Positions 36,931 to 44,745 of a stretch of DNA of 64,000 nucleotides are shown here, one piece after another (within the stretch, counting starts at the first letter, position 1; every line of letters begins with the position of its first letter). The position numbers and the translations under genes are program-made. The DNA is from Acidobacteriaceae bacterium (GTDB lineage: Bacteria; Acidobacteriota; Terriglobia; Terriglobales; Acidobacteriaceae). The notes below the pieces were generated by a model. The model was not told the origin of the DNA. It saw only the letters and a list, made by a program, of their open reading frames with translations, and ran no database searches. The stretch is from assembly GCA_003131585.1 (NCBI GenBank), contig PKVW01000023.1, positions 50,453-114,452 on the forward strand, read 5' to 3'.

Positions 36931-37563
36931 CTAAGAATTCCGCTGCGGCGCGGGCGCCGGCTTCTTGAAGCGCTGGGGGCGTCCCCCGCGCAAGCGGATG
37001 CGCGCGGGCACTCCGACAATCGTAGTGTTGTCGGGAACGTCGTTAAGCACCAGGCTGTTGGCCACGACCACCACGTTGTTGCCGATGGCGGCATCGCCGA
37101 TCAACTTTGCTCCCGCCCCGAAATACACGTTATTCCCCACACCCCGGGAGCCGGCGGCAATCAGCACTCCGCTCTGCACCGTGCAGTTGTCGCCAATCTT
37201 CGTGCCGCCGACATTGATGCCGTATGTCGTGTGTACCACTAAGCCCGGCCCGATCTGAGCCTCTGCGCTGACGTAGGATCCTGTAAGCAAGCCTATGGCG
37301 CGCTGAAACGCCGCTCCCCCGGCTCGCAACAACTGACCGGCTACCGGCACGCGTACTCCCAGCGCCCAGTGATGAAAGCGGTAGGCTACGACCACTTGCG
37401 TGTTCAGGCGAAAGAAGGCGGAAATCTTTTCCGTCCGGTTCGGTTCGTGGCGTTCCAGATTCTTATCCAGCGCCGCCCGGCGCACATCGGCGCGCAGGTT
37501 CTCAAACCAGCCCCCGTTCCGGGCCGGCACAGCGGCAACATTGGTCTGCCCGGCTGCGCTCAT
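36931..37563 (-). CDS. Serine-acetyltransferase-like left-handed beta-helix acetyltransferase
   Basis: 210 aa from the ATG at 37563, which has GGGAG five bases upstream and overlaps the stop of the sugar transferase gene (ATGA). The longer open frame to 37707 is in the sugar transferase gene and is rejected. The N-terminal helical part (FENLRADVRRAALDKN) matches CysE-type proteins. From about residue 85 hexapeptide repeats form a beta-helix (AQIGPGLVVHTTYGINVG, IGDNCTVQSGVLIAAG, GVGNNVYFGAGAKLIGDA, IGNNVVVVANSLV), ending with IVGVPARIR. Members acetylate serine or, in EPS loci, sugars. Acetyl decoration of the glycan is the likely local job; a serine substrate cannot be excluded. Confidence 0.85.
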   Translation of the reverse strand: MSAAGQTNVAAVPARNGGWFENLRADVRRAALDKNLERHEPNRTEKISAFFRLNTQVVVAYRFHHWALGVRVPVAGQLLRAGGAAFQRAIGLLTGSYVSAEAQIGPGLVVHTTYGINVGGTKIGDNCTVQSGVLIAAGSRGVGNNVYFGAGAKLIGDAAIGNNVVVVANSLVLNDVPDNTTIVGVPARIRLRGGRPQRFKKPAPAPQRNS

Positions 37564-38996
37564 GCCGCTCCCGAACCTCGCAGCACGGCCGGAATCGTGC
37601 GCAACAAAATCTTGAAGTCCAGCCACAGCGACCACCGGTCGATGTATTGCAAATCCAGCTCCATCCACTGCTCGAAAGCAATCGAACTTCGTCCTGCCAC
37701 CTGCCACAGGCAGGTGATTCCCGGCTTCACGCTGAAGCGCCGCCGCTGCCAGTCCTCGCTGAAACCCTCGTAATCGCGCACCGGGAGCGGACGCGGCCCG
37801 ACCAGGCTCATGTCCCCTTTGAGCACGTTGAACAGTTGCGGCAACTCATCGATGCTGGTCTTTCTCAGAAATCTTCCCACTGGAGTAATGCGGGGATCAT
37901 TCTTGATCTTGAATACCGGGCCGCTCACCTCGTTGAGGTGCTCGATCTCGCCCATCCTTTTTTCGGCGTCCGCCACCATGGTGCGGAACTTATAAATGTT
38001 GAAGCGCCGCTTGTTCCGCCCCAGCCGGTTTTGCTTGAACAGCACCGGTCCGTGTGAGGTCAGTTTGATCAGAATCGCGGTTACCAGCAGCGCGGGAGAG
38101 ATCAGCACAAGGAAAGCCGCTGAACCCACCAGGTCAACCGCCCGCTTCACCAACACCGGCCAGCCGTTGATTTGGCCGGTACGATGCGTGATCAGCGAGT
38201 CTCCCTCCCAATCTTCCGCGGACGAGCGCGCCAGCTTGAGATTGAAAATGTTGCTCAGTTGCCGGACGGTGATGCCCTGCTCCTCGCAGTAGGCCGCAAT
38301 TTGCGAGGCCTCGAAGTACCGCGAGCGCATGGGCAGCGCCATCACCACTTCGTCCACAACACTGCTCCGGAGGAACTGGGAGACGCCCCCGAAATCGCAC
38401 GCCAAGGCGAAACCGCTGTTGTGAAAAATGTCCATTCCCTGCCAGTTTTCGTCCACGAATCCGATGACCCGGTATCCGATCTCAGGATGGTTCACCAGTT
38501 TCCGCGCGAACTGGACCGCGCGTTGATTGGTGCCCACGATCAGGACATCGCGCAGGTTGCGCCCTTGCTTGCGGATCCAGGCCAGCACCATGCGCAAGCT
38601 CAAGCGGCTGGCGACCGTGGCGGCGGTGCTAATCGCCCAGAACGCTATGAGGAACCGAGGGGTTCCCATCTGAATCTGGAACAACGCGGACCCCGCCAGA
38701 ATGATCAGCGTTGCAAGAGAGGTAGCTTTCACCACGTCGAACACTTCGGCGTTGCGCCGGGAAAGCCGGCGCGAAGCGTATAGCCCAAACGCGCTCAGAA
38801 CAAAATGCCAGGCCAGAAGGAACAGAAAGAAGATGGCAAGATTCTGGACCTTCACCCGCATGGAAAAAAACTCGGCCAGCGTGACTTTATGCCGGTCGAA
38901 GGCAATGGCCCCGGCCAGCAGGAACGCCAATACCATCAGCCCCAGATCGAACAACTTGAAGACATTGAGCAGGATCTTGCGGCGAACGTTACTCAT
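37560..38996 (-). CDS. Polyprenyl-phosphate sugar-1-phosphate transferase (priming glycosyltransferase)
   Basis: 478 aa. Four or five N-terminal membrane segments (for example LFDLGLMVLAFLLAGAIAF and LAIFFLFLLAWHFVLSAFGL) are followed by a CoA-binding-like Rossmann segment (DVLIVGTNQRAVQFARKL) and a membrane-bound catalytic domain: KRAVDLVGSAAFLVLISPALL as a helix region, FKQNRLGRNKRRFNIYKFRTM region, DELPQLFNVLKGDMSLVGPRP region, and KPGITCLWQVAGRSS. This is the WbaP/ExoY/EpsL superfamily; a similar layout is seen in exosortase-linked sugar transferases. It starts repeat-unit synthesis by moving a sugar-1-phosphate to undecaprenyl phosphate. The sugar is not readable from sequence. Confidence 0.92.
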   Translation of the reverse strand: MSNVRRKILLNVFKLFDLGLMVLAFLLAGAIAFDRHKVTLAEFFSMRVKVQNLAIFFLFLLAWHFVLSAFGLYASRRLSRRNAEVFDVVKATSLATLIILAGSALFQIQMGTPRFLIAFWAISTAATVASRLSLRMVLAWIRKQGRNLRDVLIVGTNQRAVQFARKLVNHPEIGYRVIGFVDENWQGMDIFHNSGFALACDFGGVSQFLRSSVVDEVVMALPMRSRYFEASQIAAYCEEQGITVRQLSNIFNLKLARSSAEDWEGDSLITHRTGQINGWPVLVKRAVDLVGSAAFLVLISPALLVTAILIKLTSHGPVLFKQNRLGRNKRRFNIYKFRTMVADAEKRMGEIEHLNEVSGPVFKIKNDPRITPVGRFLRKTSIDELPQLFNVLKGDMSLVGPRPLPVRDYEGFSEDWQRRRFSVKPGITCLWQVAGRSSIAFEQWMELDLQYIDRWSLWLDFKILLRTIPAVLRGSGAA

Positions 38997-39137
38997 GGCA
39001 GGGACTCACCCAGTCTTTCGGTTGCTATGAAGGATTTCATCGCGGTTTCCGCGCCACCACAGCCTTCCTTCGCACGAGGAAGAAGTTGCGCGGAAACGTA
39101 GAGTCGAGAATGGAAGGATGCGGAGATTCGGTTCGGG

Positions 39138-39899
39138 TTACAGACGGTCGTAAATACCTTGCGGAATAGGAAACGTACGCTGATTCAGCACGGCCCCCAG
39201 CACTCTGATCTTGGCCCGTTCCAATTCGTGCATGGCCTTGCGGGCTGTCTCCCGGCGTGAAGAGTTGGCTTTGAGCACGAGTAGCAGACCGTCCGCAGCG
39301 CATCCCAGCATCACGCCATCGTTGGAAGTGTTCAGGGCGGGAGCGTCGACCAGGACGTAGTCGAACTCCTGACGCAGTTCGACAATTCGCCTCTGCATGC
39401 GGTCGGAGCCGACCAGCGTTTGCCCTTCACTGCTTTCGGCGCCGCAACTCAACAACCATAGATTCTGCCGCACCCGCCGGACGAACCGGCGCACCGGACC
39501 GGAATCGCGGAGAGCGTCGGAAAGCCCATGATGGTTTTCCACCTGAAATTGCTGATGCAGGCCCGGAGCTGCCAGGTTGGCATCCACTACGCACACCGAA
39601 GCCGCAATCTGCGAGGCCAGGATCTCCGCCATGCGCGCGCTAATCCAACTGCTGCCGCTGCCTGCCTCAATGCTTGCGACCACCACGATGCGCGAAGTAT
39701 CCGCTCCCGTGGCCAGGAATAGACGCTGCACCAGCTTGGTCAGTTCGTCTTTCTGCGCGGGTTGCGTTTCCAACTCGGGCGGACTGACCTCCATGGGTCG
39801 AAATTCAACCGGTTCGGGCAACGCGATAGGCTCGGTGTCGGTCGAGAAGATGTCTTGTTCCTTCCCGAGTTTCTGAAGCAGTTCGAAATTTCGGCTCAT
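39138..39899 (-). CDS. CpsD/CapB-like tyrosine autokinase homologue with a degenerate P-loop
   Basis: 253 aa; AGGGA five bases before the ATG. The fold matches BY-kinase/MinD-type proteins: an N-terminal tail, LVQRLFLATGAD helix, VVVASIEAGSGSSWISARMA at the Walker A position, VCVVDANLAAPGLHQQF (Walker A'), and YVLVDAPALN (Walker B). The Walker A reads A-G-S-G-S-S-W where active homologues have G-E-G-K-S/T-T, so the phosphate-binding Lys is missing, and no C-terminal tyrosine cluster is present. It sits between the sugar transferase and the ATPase/Wzz genes, the normal CpsD position. It probably no longer phosphorylates itself and may act as a structural or regulatory partner of Wzz. A sequencing error is unlikely because several residues differ. 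Confidence 0.82.
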   Translation of the reverse strand: MSRNFELLQKLGKEQDIFSTDTEPIALPEPVEFRPMEVSPPELETQPAQKDELTKLVQRLFLATGADTSRIVVVASIEAGSGSSWISARMAEILASQIAASVCVVDANLAAPGLHQQFQVENHHGLSDALRDSGPVRRFVRRVRQNLWLLSCGAESSEGQTLVGSDRMQRRIVELRQEFDYVLVDAPALNTSNDGVMLGCAADGLLLVLKANSSRRETARKAMHELERAKIRVLGAVLNQRTFPIPQGIYDRL

Positions 39900-39956
39900 T
39901 CTAGTCCCTGGTTCCTTCTAATTCTGGGTTCGAAACGACCTGCCCGGCGGCTTGTT

Positions 39957-41078
39957 CTATTGCACGATTTCTTCCGGTCGTGACGGCGGCTTGCCGGCAT
40001 TGGCATTTTGCTCCTGATCTTTCAAGGTCCGAACCACTTTCTGCATGTAGTCGCGGGCTTCGCGCGGGCTTATCGGCGCGAGCGTGTCGTTGCCTGGGTG
40101 CGGAGCGTTCCCCGCTCGCGATTTATAGCTTTGATCTGGCGACGGGGCTGGCACTGGCGCGGAGCGTGCCGCGGGAAATACAACCGGGGTTGAACGGTAG
40201 TTGTCACCCCCCCCGGAATCGAATGGTGAGTTCGATCCGTCGGATGCAGGCACATAATCTTGTTCTGCCAGCAGATGACGGATGTCAAGATCCTGCGCAA
40301 CTTCTTCGACCGTCTCCAAATCGACGGTTCGTTTGCGGAGGGCAAAGGCCAGCGATAAAGAGTGAAAGCAGAGGTTGTTGATTCGGCGGGGGATCCCGGC
40401 GCTGAGCATTGCGATTCGGCTGACGGCCCGGGGATCAAACAGACGCCCGCCGGCATAGCCCGCCACTCGCAAGCGATGATCGATGAAGCGGGCCGTCGCC
40501 TCCGGCCCGAACGGTTTCAGGCTGCTGAAGCTGGCGATGCGCTGATGCAACTGGTTCAATCCCGGCTGGGCCAGCTTCTCCCCCAGTTCGGGCTGACCGG
40601 CCAGGATGATCTGCAACAGTTTGGCCTGTGGGGTTTCGAAATCCGAAAGCAGCCGCACCGTCTCCAGTACTGACGGGTCGAGGTTCTGCGCTTCGTCGAT
40701 GACGATGATGAAACGATTGCCGGCCCGCGCCTCTTGCTCCAGGCAGCGGTTGAACTGCTCGTGCATGTGGACGAAATCGCCGTCGCTCTCCAAACCCACC
40801 TCTGCCAGGAGGAAACGCATGAATTCGCGCGAGCTGCACTGGGTCTGAAACAAAAAGGCAGTCCGAGCGCGATTGCGGAATTTTTCCAGCAGGTGAAACA
40901 ACAGGGTAGTCTTGCCCATCCCCGGCTTGGCGATGAGGGCGAGGAATCCGCGGTTGGCTTCAATGCCGTAGAACAGCGACGCCAAAGCTTCGCGGTGCCC
41001 GTCCCCCAGATACAAGTATCGGGGATCGGGAGTAACGCCGAAAGGCTGCTCGCGCAGTCCAAAAAATTGCTTAAACAT
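39957..41078 (-). CDS. ExeA/XrtA-system-type AAA ATPase
   Basis: 373 aa. The start MFKQFFGLREQPFGVTPDPRYLYLG is typical of the GspA/ExeA-like ATPases found in exosortase (XrtA) EPS loci. Walker A is AKPGMGKTT (about 49-57), Walker B FIIVIDEAQNLD (about 123-134), sensor-like AGQPELGEKL, and a RINNLCFHSLSLA block. A Pro/Ser-rich unstructured tail of about 100 residues follows from about residue 275. It lies eight bases after the Wzz gene. In XrtA systems such proteins neighbour chain-length determinants and the autokinase, as here, but no exosortase or PEP-CTERM protein occurs in the window. Role is presumably in energising or organising EPS export (inference). Confidence 0.87.
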   Translation of the reverse strand: MFKQFFGLREQPFGVTPDPRYLYLGDGHREALASLFYGIEANRGFLALIAKPGMGKTTLLFHLLEKFRNRARTAFLFQTQCSSREFMRFLLAEVGLESDGDFVHMHEQFNRCLEQEARAGNRFIIVIDEAQNLDPSVLETVRLLSDFETPQAKLLQIILAGQPELGEKLAQPGLNQLHQRIASFSSLKPFGPEATARFIDHRLRVAGYAGGRLFDPRAVSRIAMLSAGIPRRINNLCFHSLSLAFALRKRTVDLETVEEVAQDLDIRHLLAEQDYVPASDGSNSPFDSGGGDNYRSTPVVFPAARSAPVPAPSPDQSYKSRAGNAPHPGNDTLAPISPREARDYMQKVVRTLKDQEQNANAGKPPSRPEEIVQ

Positions 41079-41086
41079 AGGGTGGC

Positions 41087-42667
41087 CTAGCGAATCTGTA
41101 CTGGGTGAGCAACATGGTCGTCGCTGAAGGGCTGTTCGCTCGAATGGGAACCGTTTCCGTTTCCGTTTCCGTTGCCGCTATGGGCGTGCCGTGGCACGGC
41201 GGCCAAGACCGGGATTCCCAACTCTGCGATGACTTCTCCAGGCGTGCGGAAAGATTGATCCATGTATTCCAAGGTGAAGGCCGCGGTCACGCTAGTCACC
41301 GAGGCCAAAACCATCCCAATCAACCCGAAAAGCCATGCTGAGCGGGAGGGCAGAACCGGCACCACCGGCGCTTGGGCGACGACGATGTTGAGGATGTTGG
41401 ATTGATCGAGAGCGTCGGCGATGCGCGCCTCCTCCTGCTTCTTCCGGTAAAGCAGGTAGGTTTCTTCGTTGGCTTTCTGGGTGCGCAACAAGTCCTGCTG
41501 CGCCAGGCCCTTTTCATCCAGCGCCTTCGCATTTGAGGCATAGAGGTTCACGATAGCCTGGGTCGCCGTCTCACGGGCTTGCAAACCGCTCAGGTCCGCT
41601 CTGGCCTTGGACAGTTCCGAGTTAATCCAGGCATAGGTGGGATTCTGATCGGTGGTTTCCTCGTTGAGCGGCAACCCTTCCTCTTTCGCCAAAGTCGCGC
41701 GCGTATCCGCGATCTGCTTGTCCACTTCAACCACCAAAGGATACGTGGTCTGATATTTGGTCAGCAGTTCCGTGCGCTTCAGCTCCAGAGTCATCAGCGT
41801 ACCCTTGAGTTGTTCCAGCACCTGCGCGCTGTCGCCCTTCTTAACTTGCGTCGTCATGCGCGTCGGAGTCAGCTTCTCTTGCGCGCCCAAGTCCTGGATC
41901 CGCTTCTCGGCCTCTTTAATCTGGGCCCGGGTCGATTGCAGACCGCTGTTGAATTCCGCCAGTTTCTGCAGGGTTAAGTCGCGCATCACCGAGGGCGCAA
42001 CGCCTCCCAGCTCGCTATCAAATTGCTTGAGGCGCTCCTCGGCGTCTCCCAGCGCCTTGCGGTATTGCTCGGTTTCTTGTTCAAAGAACTGCACCTGCCC
42101 CGTCGGGTGGTGGGCTTCCAAGTGTTTCTGAATATAGACCTGGTTCAGCGTCGTCAGTACCCGGTAGGCAAGCTGCGGATTCTGTGACTCGTAGCTGACA
42201 CTGATAACATTACTCTTCTTGACCGGTTCGACACCCAGTTCCGCTTTCAGCCGGTTCACCGCCTTGGCGGTTCGCTGATCGTTATTTTGCCCAAATCCAA
42301 GCCACCCCAGCATCGACTTCTTGTGGTCGAGTCCGCATTCGACCACCACCCGGCGCAGCACATCCTCGCTCTCGATCAGCTCCACTTCCGAGTTCAAATC
42401 CTCTTCGCTCACCGAATCGCGAAACATCATAGGAGCGTTCTGCTCCGGACTCACCACCGGATCGAGGCGCTCACGCTTGACCAGGATCCTGGTCTCCGCC
42501 CGATAGGTCGAAGGCAGAAGCAGGGCGGACAGCAGCACCCCCAAAAACACGCCCGCAAAACACAAAATCATGACTCGCCTATGGCGAAAGCCAACGGCCA
42601 CAAAATCCCTCAACGTAAAGGAGAGAATCTGATTTCCGCGGCGATTCACTGAGGGTTCATCGCTCAT
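41087..42667 (-). CDS. Wzz/GumC-type polysaccharide chain-length determinant
   Basis: 526 aa. Two membrane segments bracket a long periplasmic coiled-coil region: MILCFAGVFLGVLLSALLL near residues 33-51 and WLFGLIGMVLASVTSVTAAF near 443-462. The STYRAETRILVKRERLDPVV start and the late FRTPGEVIAELGIPVLAAVP segment are Wzz-family marks. Coiled-coil stretches run about 190-300 and 370-420. The C-terminus has an unusual (Gly-Asn) tetrad, GNGNGNGNGS, coded by repeated GGAAAC hexamers. Strong site GGAGG four to five bases before ATG. It controls polymer length and couples to the outer-membrane exporter; no kinase domain is fused, consistent with the separate CpsD-like protein at 39138. Confidence 0.92.
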   Translation of the reverse strand: MSDEPSVNRRGNQILSFTLRDFVAVGFRHRRVMILCFAGVFLGVLLSALLLPSTYRAETRILVKRERLDPVVSPEQNAPMMFRDSVSEEDLNSEVELIESEDVLRRVVVECGLDHKKSMLGWLGFGQNNDQRTAKAVNRLKAELGVEPVKKSNVISVSYESQNPQLAYRVLTTLNQVYIQKHLEAHHPTGQVQFFEQETEQYRKALGDAEERLKQFDSELGGVAPSVMRDLTLQKLAEFNSGLQSTRAQIKEAEKRIQDLGAQEKLTPTRMTTQVKKGDSAQVLEQLKGTLMTLELKRTELLTKYQTTYPLVVEVDKQIADTRATLAKEEGLPLNEETTDQNPTYAWINSELSKARADLSGLQARETATQAIVNLYASNAKALDEKGLAQQDLLRTQKANEETYLLYRKKQEEARIADALDQSNILNIVVAQAPVVPVLPSRSAWLFGLIGMVLASVTSVTAAFTLEYMDQSFRTPGEVIAELGIPVLAAVPRHAHSGNGNGNGNGSHSSEQPFSDDHVAHPVQIR

Positions 42668-42688
42668 AATTGCCTCCGTAAAGCCTTT

Positions 42689-43429
42689 CTAAAAGGAATG
42701 CCCCATGTACGTCCCCATGTTGGGGGTAGGGATAAACCTTGAGATCTTGGAGAACGTGTTCTTCGGCACAAACAGCATATCGCCGGGATGGAGGAAGGGA
42801 TCCTCGTTCAAGCTCCCGGTTTTTTCCATCTTCTTCACATCGATGATCTTGGCCTCCGTCCACTGATCGGAGACTCTGCGGAATAACAGCACTTGAGAAT
42901 GCTTGGACATGTCCGTGAATCCCCCCGCGATGGCAATCGCTTGAGTCACAGTCGTATCCCCGCGCAAGTCGTACTTCCCCGGCTTGCCGACCTGTCCATC
43001 GGCGACGAAATAAGGCTTCTCGAAGTCCTTGAGCACAACCGAGATGATGGGATCACGGAGGATCTTGTCATAGGCGGCGCGCAGGCTCTCGGTCAACTGG
43101 GGAACCGTCTGGTCCTGCACCCGCAAATCGCCGACGCTGCGCAGGGTGACGTAGCCGTCGGGTTGAACGGTCACCGACTGGTTGAACTCCGGACTCAGAT
43201 CGAAGTTCACGTCGAACTGATCGCCGGCGCGAATCTTGTACCGGGGATAGCGCTGCTGGAGTTGCACGTTGGGCGAACCATGATTGGGCGAACCATGACT
43301 GACGTCCGCCGACGCCGTTTCCGCGACCGCAGAAACCGGAGGCTTGTTAACCTCTTGCGCCAGGCACATGGCCGCCAAAGCGCACACAGCCATTAAAATC
43401 TTCATCGCTGACATTCTCATCTTGGCCAT
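42689..43429 (-). CDS. Wza/KpsD-type polysaccharide export protein
   Basis: 246 aa from the ATG at 43429 with AGGTG seven bases upstream; the longer open frame to 43495 would overlap the HTH gene and is not favoured. Signal peptide MKILMAVCALAAMCLAQ without a clean lipobox. The Poly_export domain starts YPRYKIRAGDQFDVNFDLSP (about 70-90) and has VTVQPDGYVTLRSVGDLRV and LTESLRAAYDKIL; an SLBB-like domain follows (YFVADGQVGKPGKYDLRG, TVTQAIAIAGGFTDMSKHSQ) and the usual LHPGDMLFVPKN ending. It forms the outer-membrane/periplasmic part of the EPS channel. The N-terminal region carries an HGSPN pentapeptide twice, from a perfect 15-bp duplication at 43269-43298. Confidence 0.9.
   Translation of the reverse strand: MAKMRMSAMKILMAVCALAAMCLAQEVNKPPVSAVAETASADVSHGSPNHGSPNVQLQQRYPRYKIRAGDQFDVNFDLSPEFNQSVTVQPDGYVTLRSVGDLRVQDQTVPQLTESLRAAYDKILRDPIISVVLKDFEKPYFVADGQVGKPGKYDLRGDTTVTQAIAIAGGFTDMSKHSQVLLFRRVSDQWTEAKIIDVKKMEKTGSLNEDPFLHPGDMLFVPKNTFSKISRFIPTPNMGTYMGHSF
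43269..43298. repeat. Perfect 15-bp tandem duplication inside the export-protein gene
   Basis: 43269-43283 and 43284-43298 are identical (unit ttgggcgaaccatga on the plus strand). The duplication is in frame and gives HGSPN twice in the mature N-terminus of the export protein. Confidence 0.9.
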
Positions 43430-43475
43430 TTTCACACCTGAACCTCTCGCCGGCGCGGGTTCATTTAACTCTAAC

Positions 43476-43817
43476 CTAAGCGCCAGAAAAATCATCTATT
43501 TTGGCTTCTTTCCCCGAAACAGGAACGACTCGGCACCCCGCCCCAGCCGGGGTGATGTTAAAGCGCTGCATCTTATAGAGCAGCCCCCGATAGCTGATAC
43601 GCAGCAACTGGGCCGCCCGTTTCCGGTTCCCTCCGGTATGTTGGAGGGCGTGGCTGATGGCGTGACTCTCGGCCTCGGCGCGCAGCACGCGCAGGGAGAA
43701 GTTCACGGGATCCGCCGGCGATGGATTGCTGCGCACAATACCGGATTGATCTTGACCGTCCGGACGCAACTCGCTCGCTGCCTGGGTATCTCGGATTTTC
43801 GATTCAGTATCACTCAT
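43476..43817 (-). CDS. Stand-alone Fis-type helix-turn-helix protein
   Basis: 113 aa. An acidic, unstructured N-terminus (MSDTESKIRDTQAA) leads to the C-terminal DNA-binding domain of NtrC-type activators: LRAEAESHAISHALQHTGGN then KRAAQLLRISYRGLLYKMQR (about residues 44-90), the HTH_8 signature. There is no receiver and no AAA+ sigma54-interacting domain, so it cannot activate sigma54 by itself. It lies between the antiterminator and the export protein, so it may regulate the EPS operon as a local DNA-binding or nucleoid-type factor. Such short Fis-like proteins are seen next to EPS genes in Acidobacteriota, from memory. Confidence 0.8.
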   Translation of the reverse strand: MSDTESKIRDTQAASELRPDGQDQSGIVRSNPSPADPVNFSLRVLRAEAESHAISHALQHTGGNRKRAAQLLRISYRGLLYKMQRFNITPAGAGCRVVPVSGKEAKIDDFSGA

Positions 43818-43925
43818 GGCGGTATCTCATGCGATCTTTTAATCTTGTTTGGCGCGATAACCTGGGCGGTGGTAGGGATGCACTGCGGAGCTGGGCGCGA
43901 GTTTCGCGGCGCTTCGGCGGGTTTG

Positions 43926-44489
43926 CTACACCGGCTCCACGTCGTAGCCCTCGACGCGAATGGACAGGGAGCGCTGTATCGATTCGATGGAAATCACCAG
44001 GCTGCGTTCGCCGCTCTGAGAGGCCAGGATTCCTTCGACCCCATTCAACGCTCCTCCCCGCACCCGCACTCGTTGGCCAATGCGCAGGAACTGGTGTTCT
44101 TTCACTGGAATCTTGCTGGCGAGTAAAGTGCGGAGGTTCTCAATCTGAGCGTCGGGAATCGGCACTCCGGTACGCTGTACTCCCACGAAACTTACCACTC
44201 CGTGGGTCTGCAGGACGCTCATGCGCTGTTCGCCGATTGAATAGTTCAGGCGTACGAAGCTATACCCGGAAAATACCGGAACTCCCACCTGCCTCTTGCG
44301 GTCGCTCCATTGACGAACCTGATTTACCAGGGGAAGAAACGTCTCAATGCCGCGGCTGTCCAGCTGCTGAGTCGCGATTTTCTCGTGCCGGGAACGGGTG
44401 CGGACCGCGTACCAACGGACCTCACCGACGGAGTCCAAAGACCCGATCACCGCGCCGTTCTCCTCTACCAGCAAACCACTGCTGCTCAT
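43926..44489 (-). CDS. NusG-like transcription antiterminator (UpxY/RfaH family)
   Basis: 187 aa. An NGN domain begins VRWYAVRTRSRHEKIATQQL (about residues 24-43) and continues FLPLVNQVRQWSDRKRQVGV and FSGYSFVRLN; a KOW domain lies near the C-terminus (FLRIGQRVRVRGGALNGVEG). Start has GAGGG about eight bases upstream. The specialised paralogue group (RfaH, UpxY, LoaP) lets RNA polymerase read through long EPS or antibiotic operons. Its position ahead of about 28 kb of co-directional genes, including the NRPS genes, fits that role. No ops-type recruitment site could be identified in the leader. Confidence 0.92.
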   Translation of the reverse strand: MSSSGLLVEENGAVIGSLDSVGEVRWYAVRTRSRHEKIATQQLDSRGIETFLPLVNQVRQWSDRKRQVGVPVFSGYSFVRLNYSIGEQRMSVLQTHGVVSFVGVQRTGVPIPDAQIENLRTLLASKIPVKEHQFLRIGQRVRVRGGALNGVEGILASQSGERSLVISIESIQRSLSIRVEGYDVEPV

Positions 44490-44646
44490 GGCTCCGCCCT
44501 CTCAGTCCCATCTTCTGACTGCGACCCGGGAACACGCCCCAGGGCACCCTGCCGTCCTGTTTCACGAGAAACTAGCCTAATGGTTGTCATCGGGGGGGAA
44601 CGCGTGACCAGCAGCAACCAATCGTTAACGTAGGGTACGGGCACAT

Positions 44647-44664
44647 GCAATTTCTTGCAATAGG
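44647..44664. promoter_or_regulatory. 18-bp motif shared with the region upstream of the DUF5989-like gene
   Basis: The plus-strand sequence gcaatttcttgcaatagg lies about 160 bases upstream of the antiterminator start, within a 256-base gap (44490-44745). It matches 16 of 18 bases with 49613-49630, which lies 240 bases upstream of the first gene of the locus. On the minus strand it contains TTGCA repeated with a ten-base period, which could be a binding site or a weak -35 element. Function is inferred only. Confidence 0.4.
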
Positions 44665-44745
44665 ACAAAAGGGCCATTACCAGCAAGGGCCTTTAGGTTT
44701 CCGGAAGTGTTCTAGTTGCAATCGTTTACGGGTCCGGGTCGGTGC

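Noticed and set aside
36931..37707. Longer start for the acetyltransferase-like protein
   Set aside because: The extra 48 residues lie inside the sugar transferase coding sequence; the ATG at 37563 has a good ribosome site and an ATGA overlap.
44671..44697. Hairpin aaagggcc...gggccttt upstream of the antiterminator gene
   Set aside because: Stem has a central G-G mismatch and no T run on the transcribed strand; too weak to call a terminator or attenuator.
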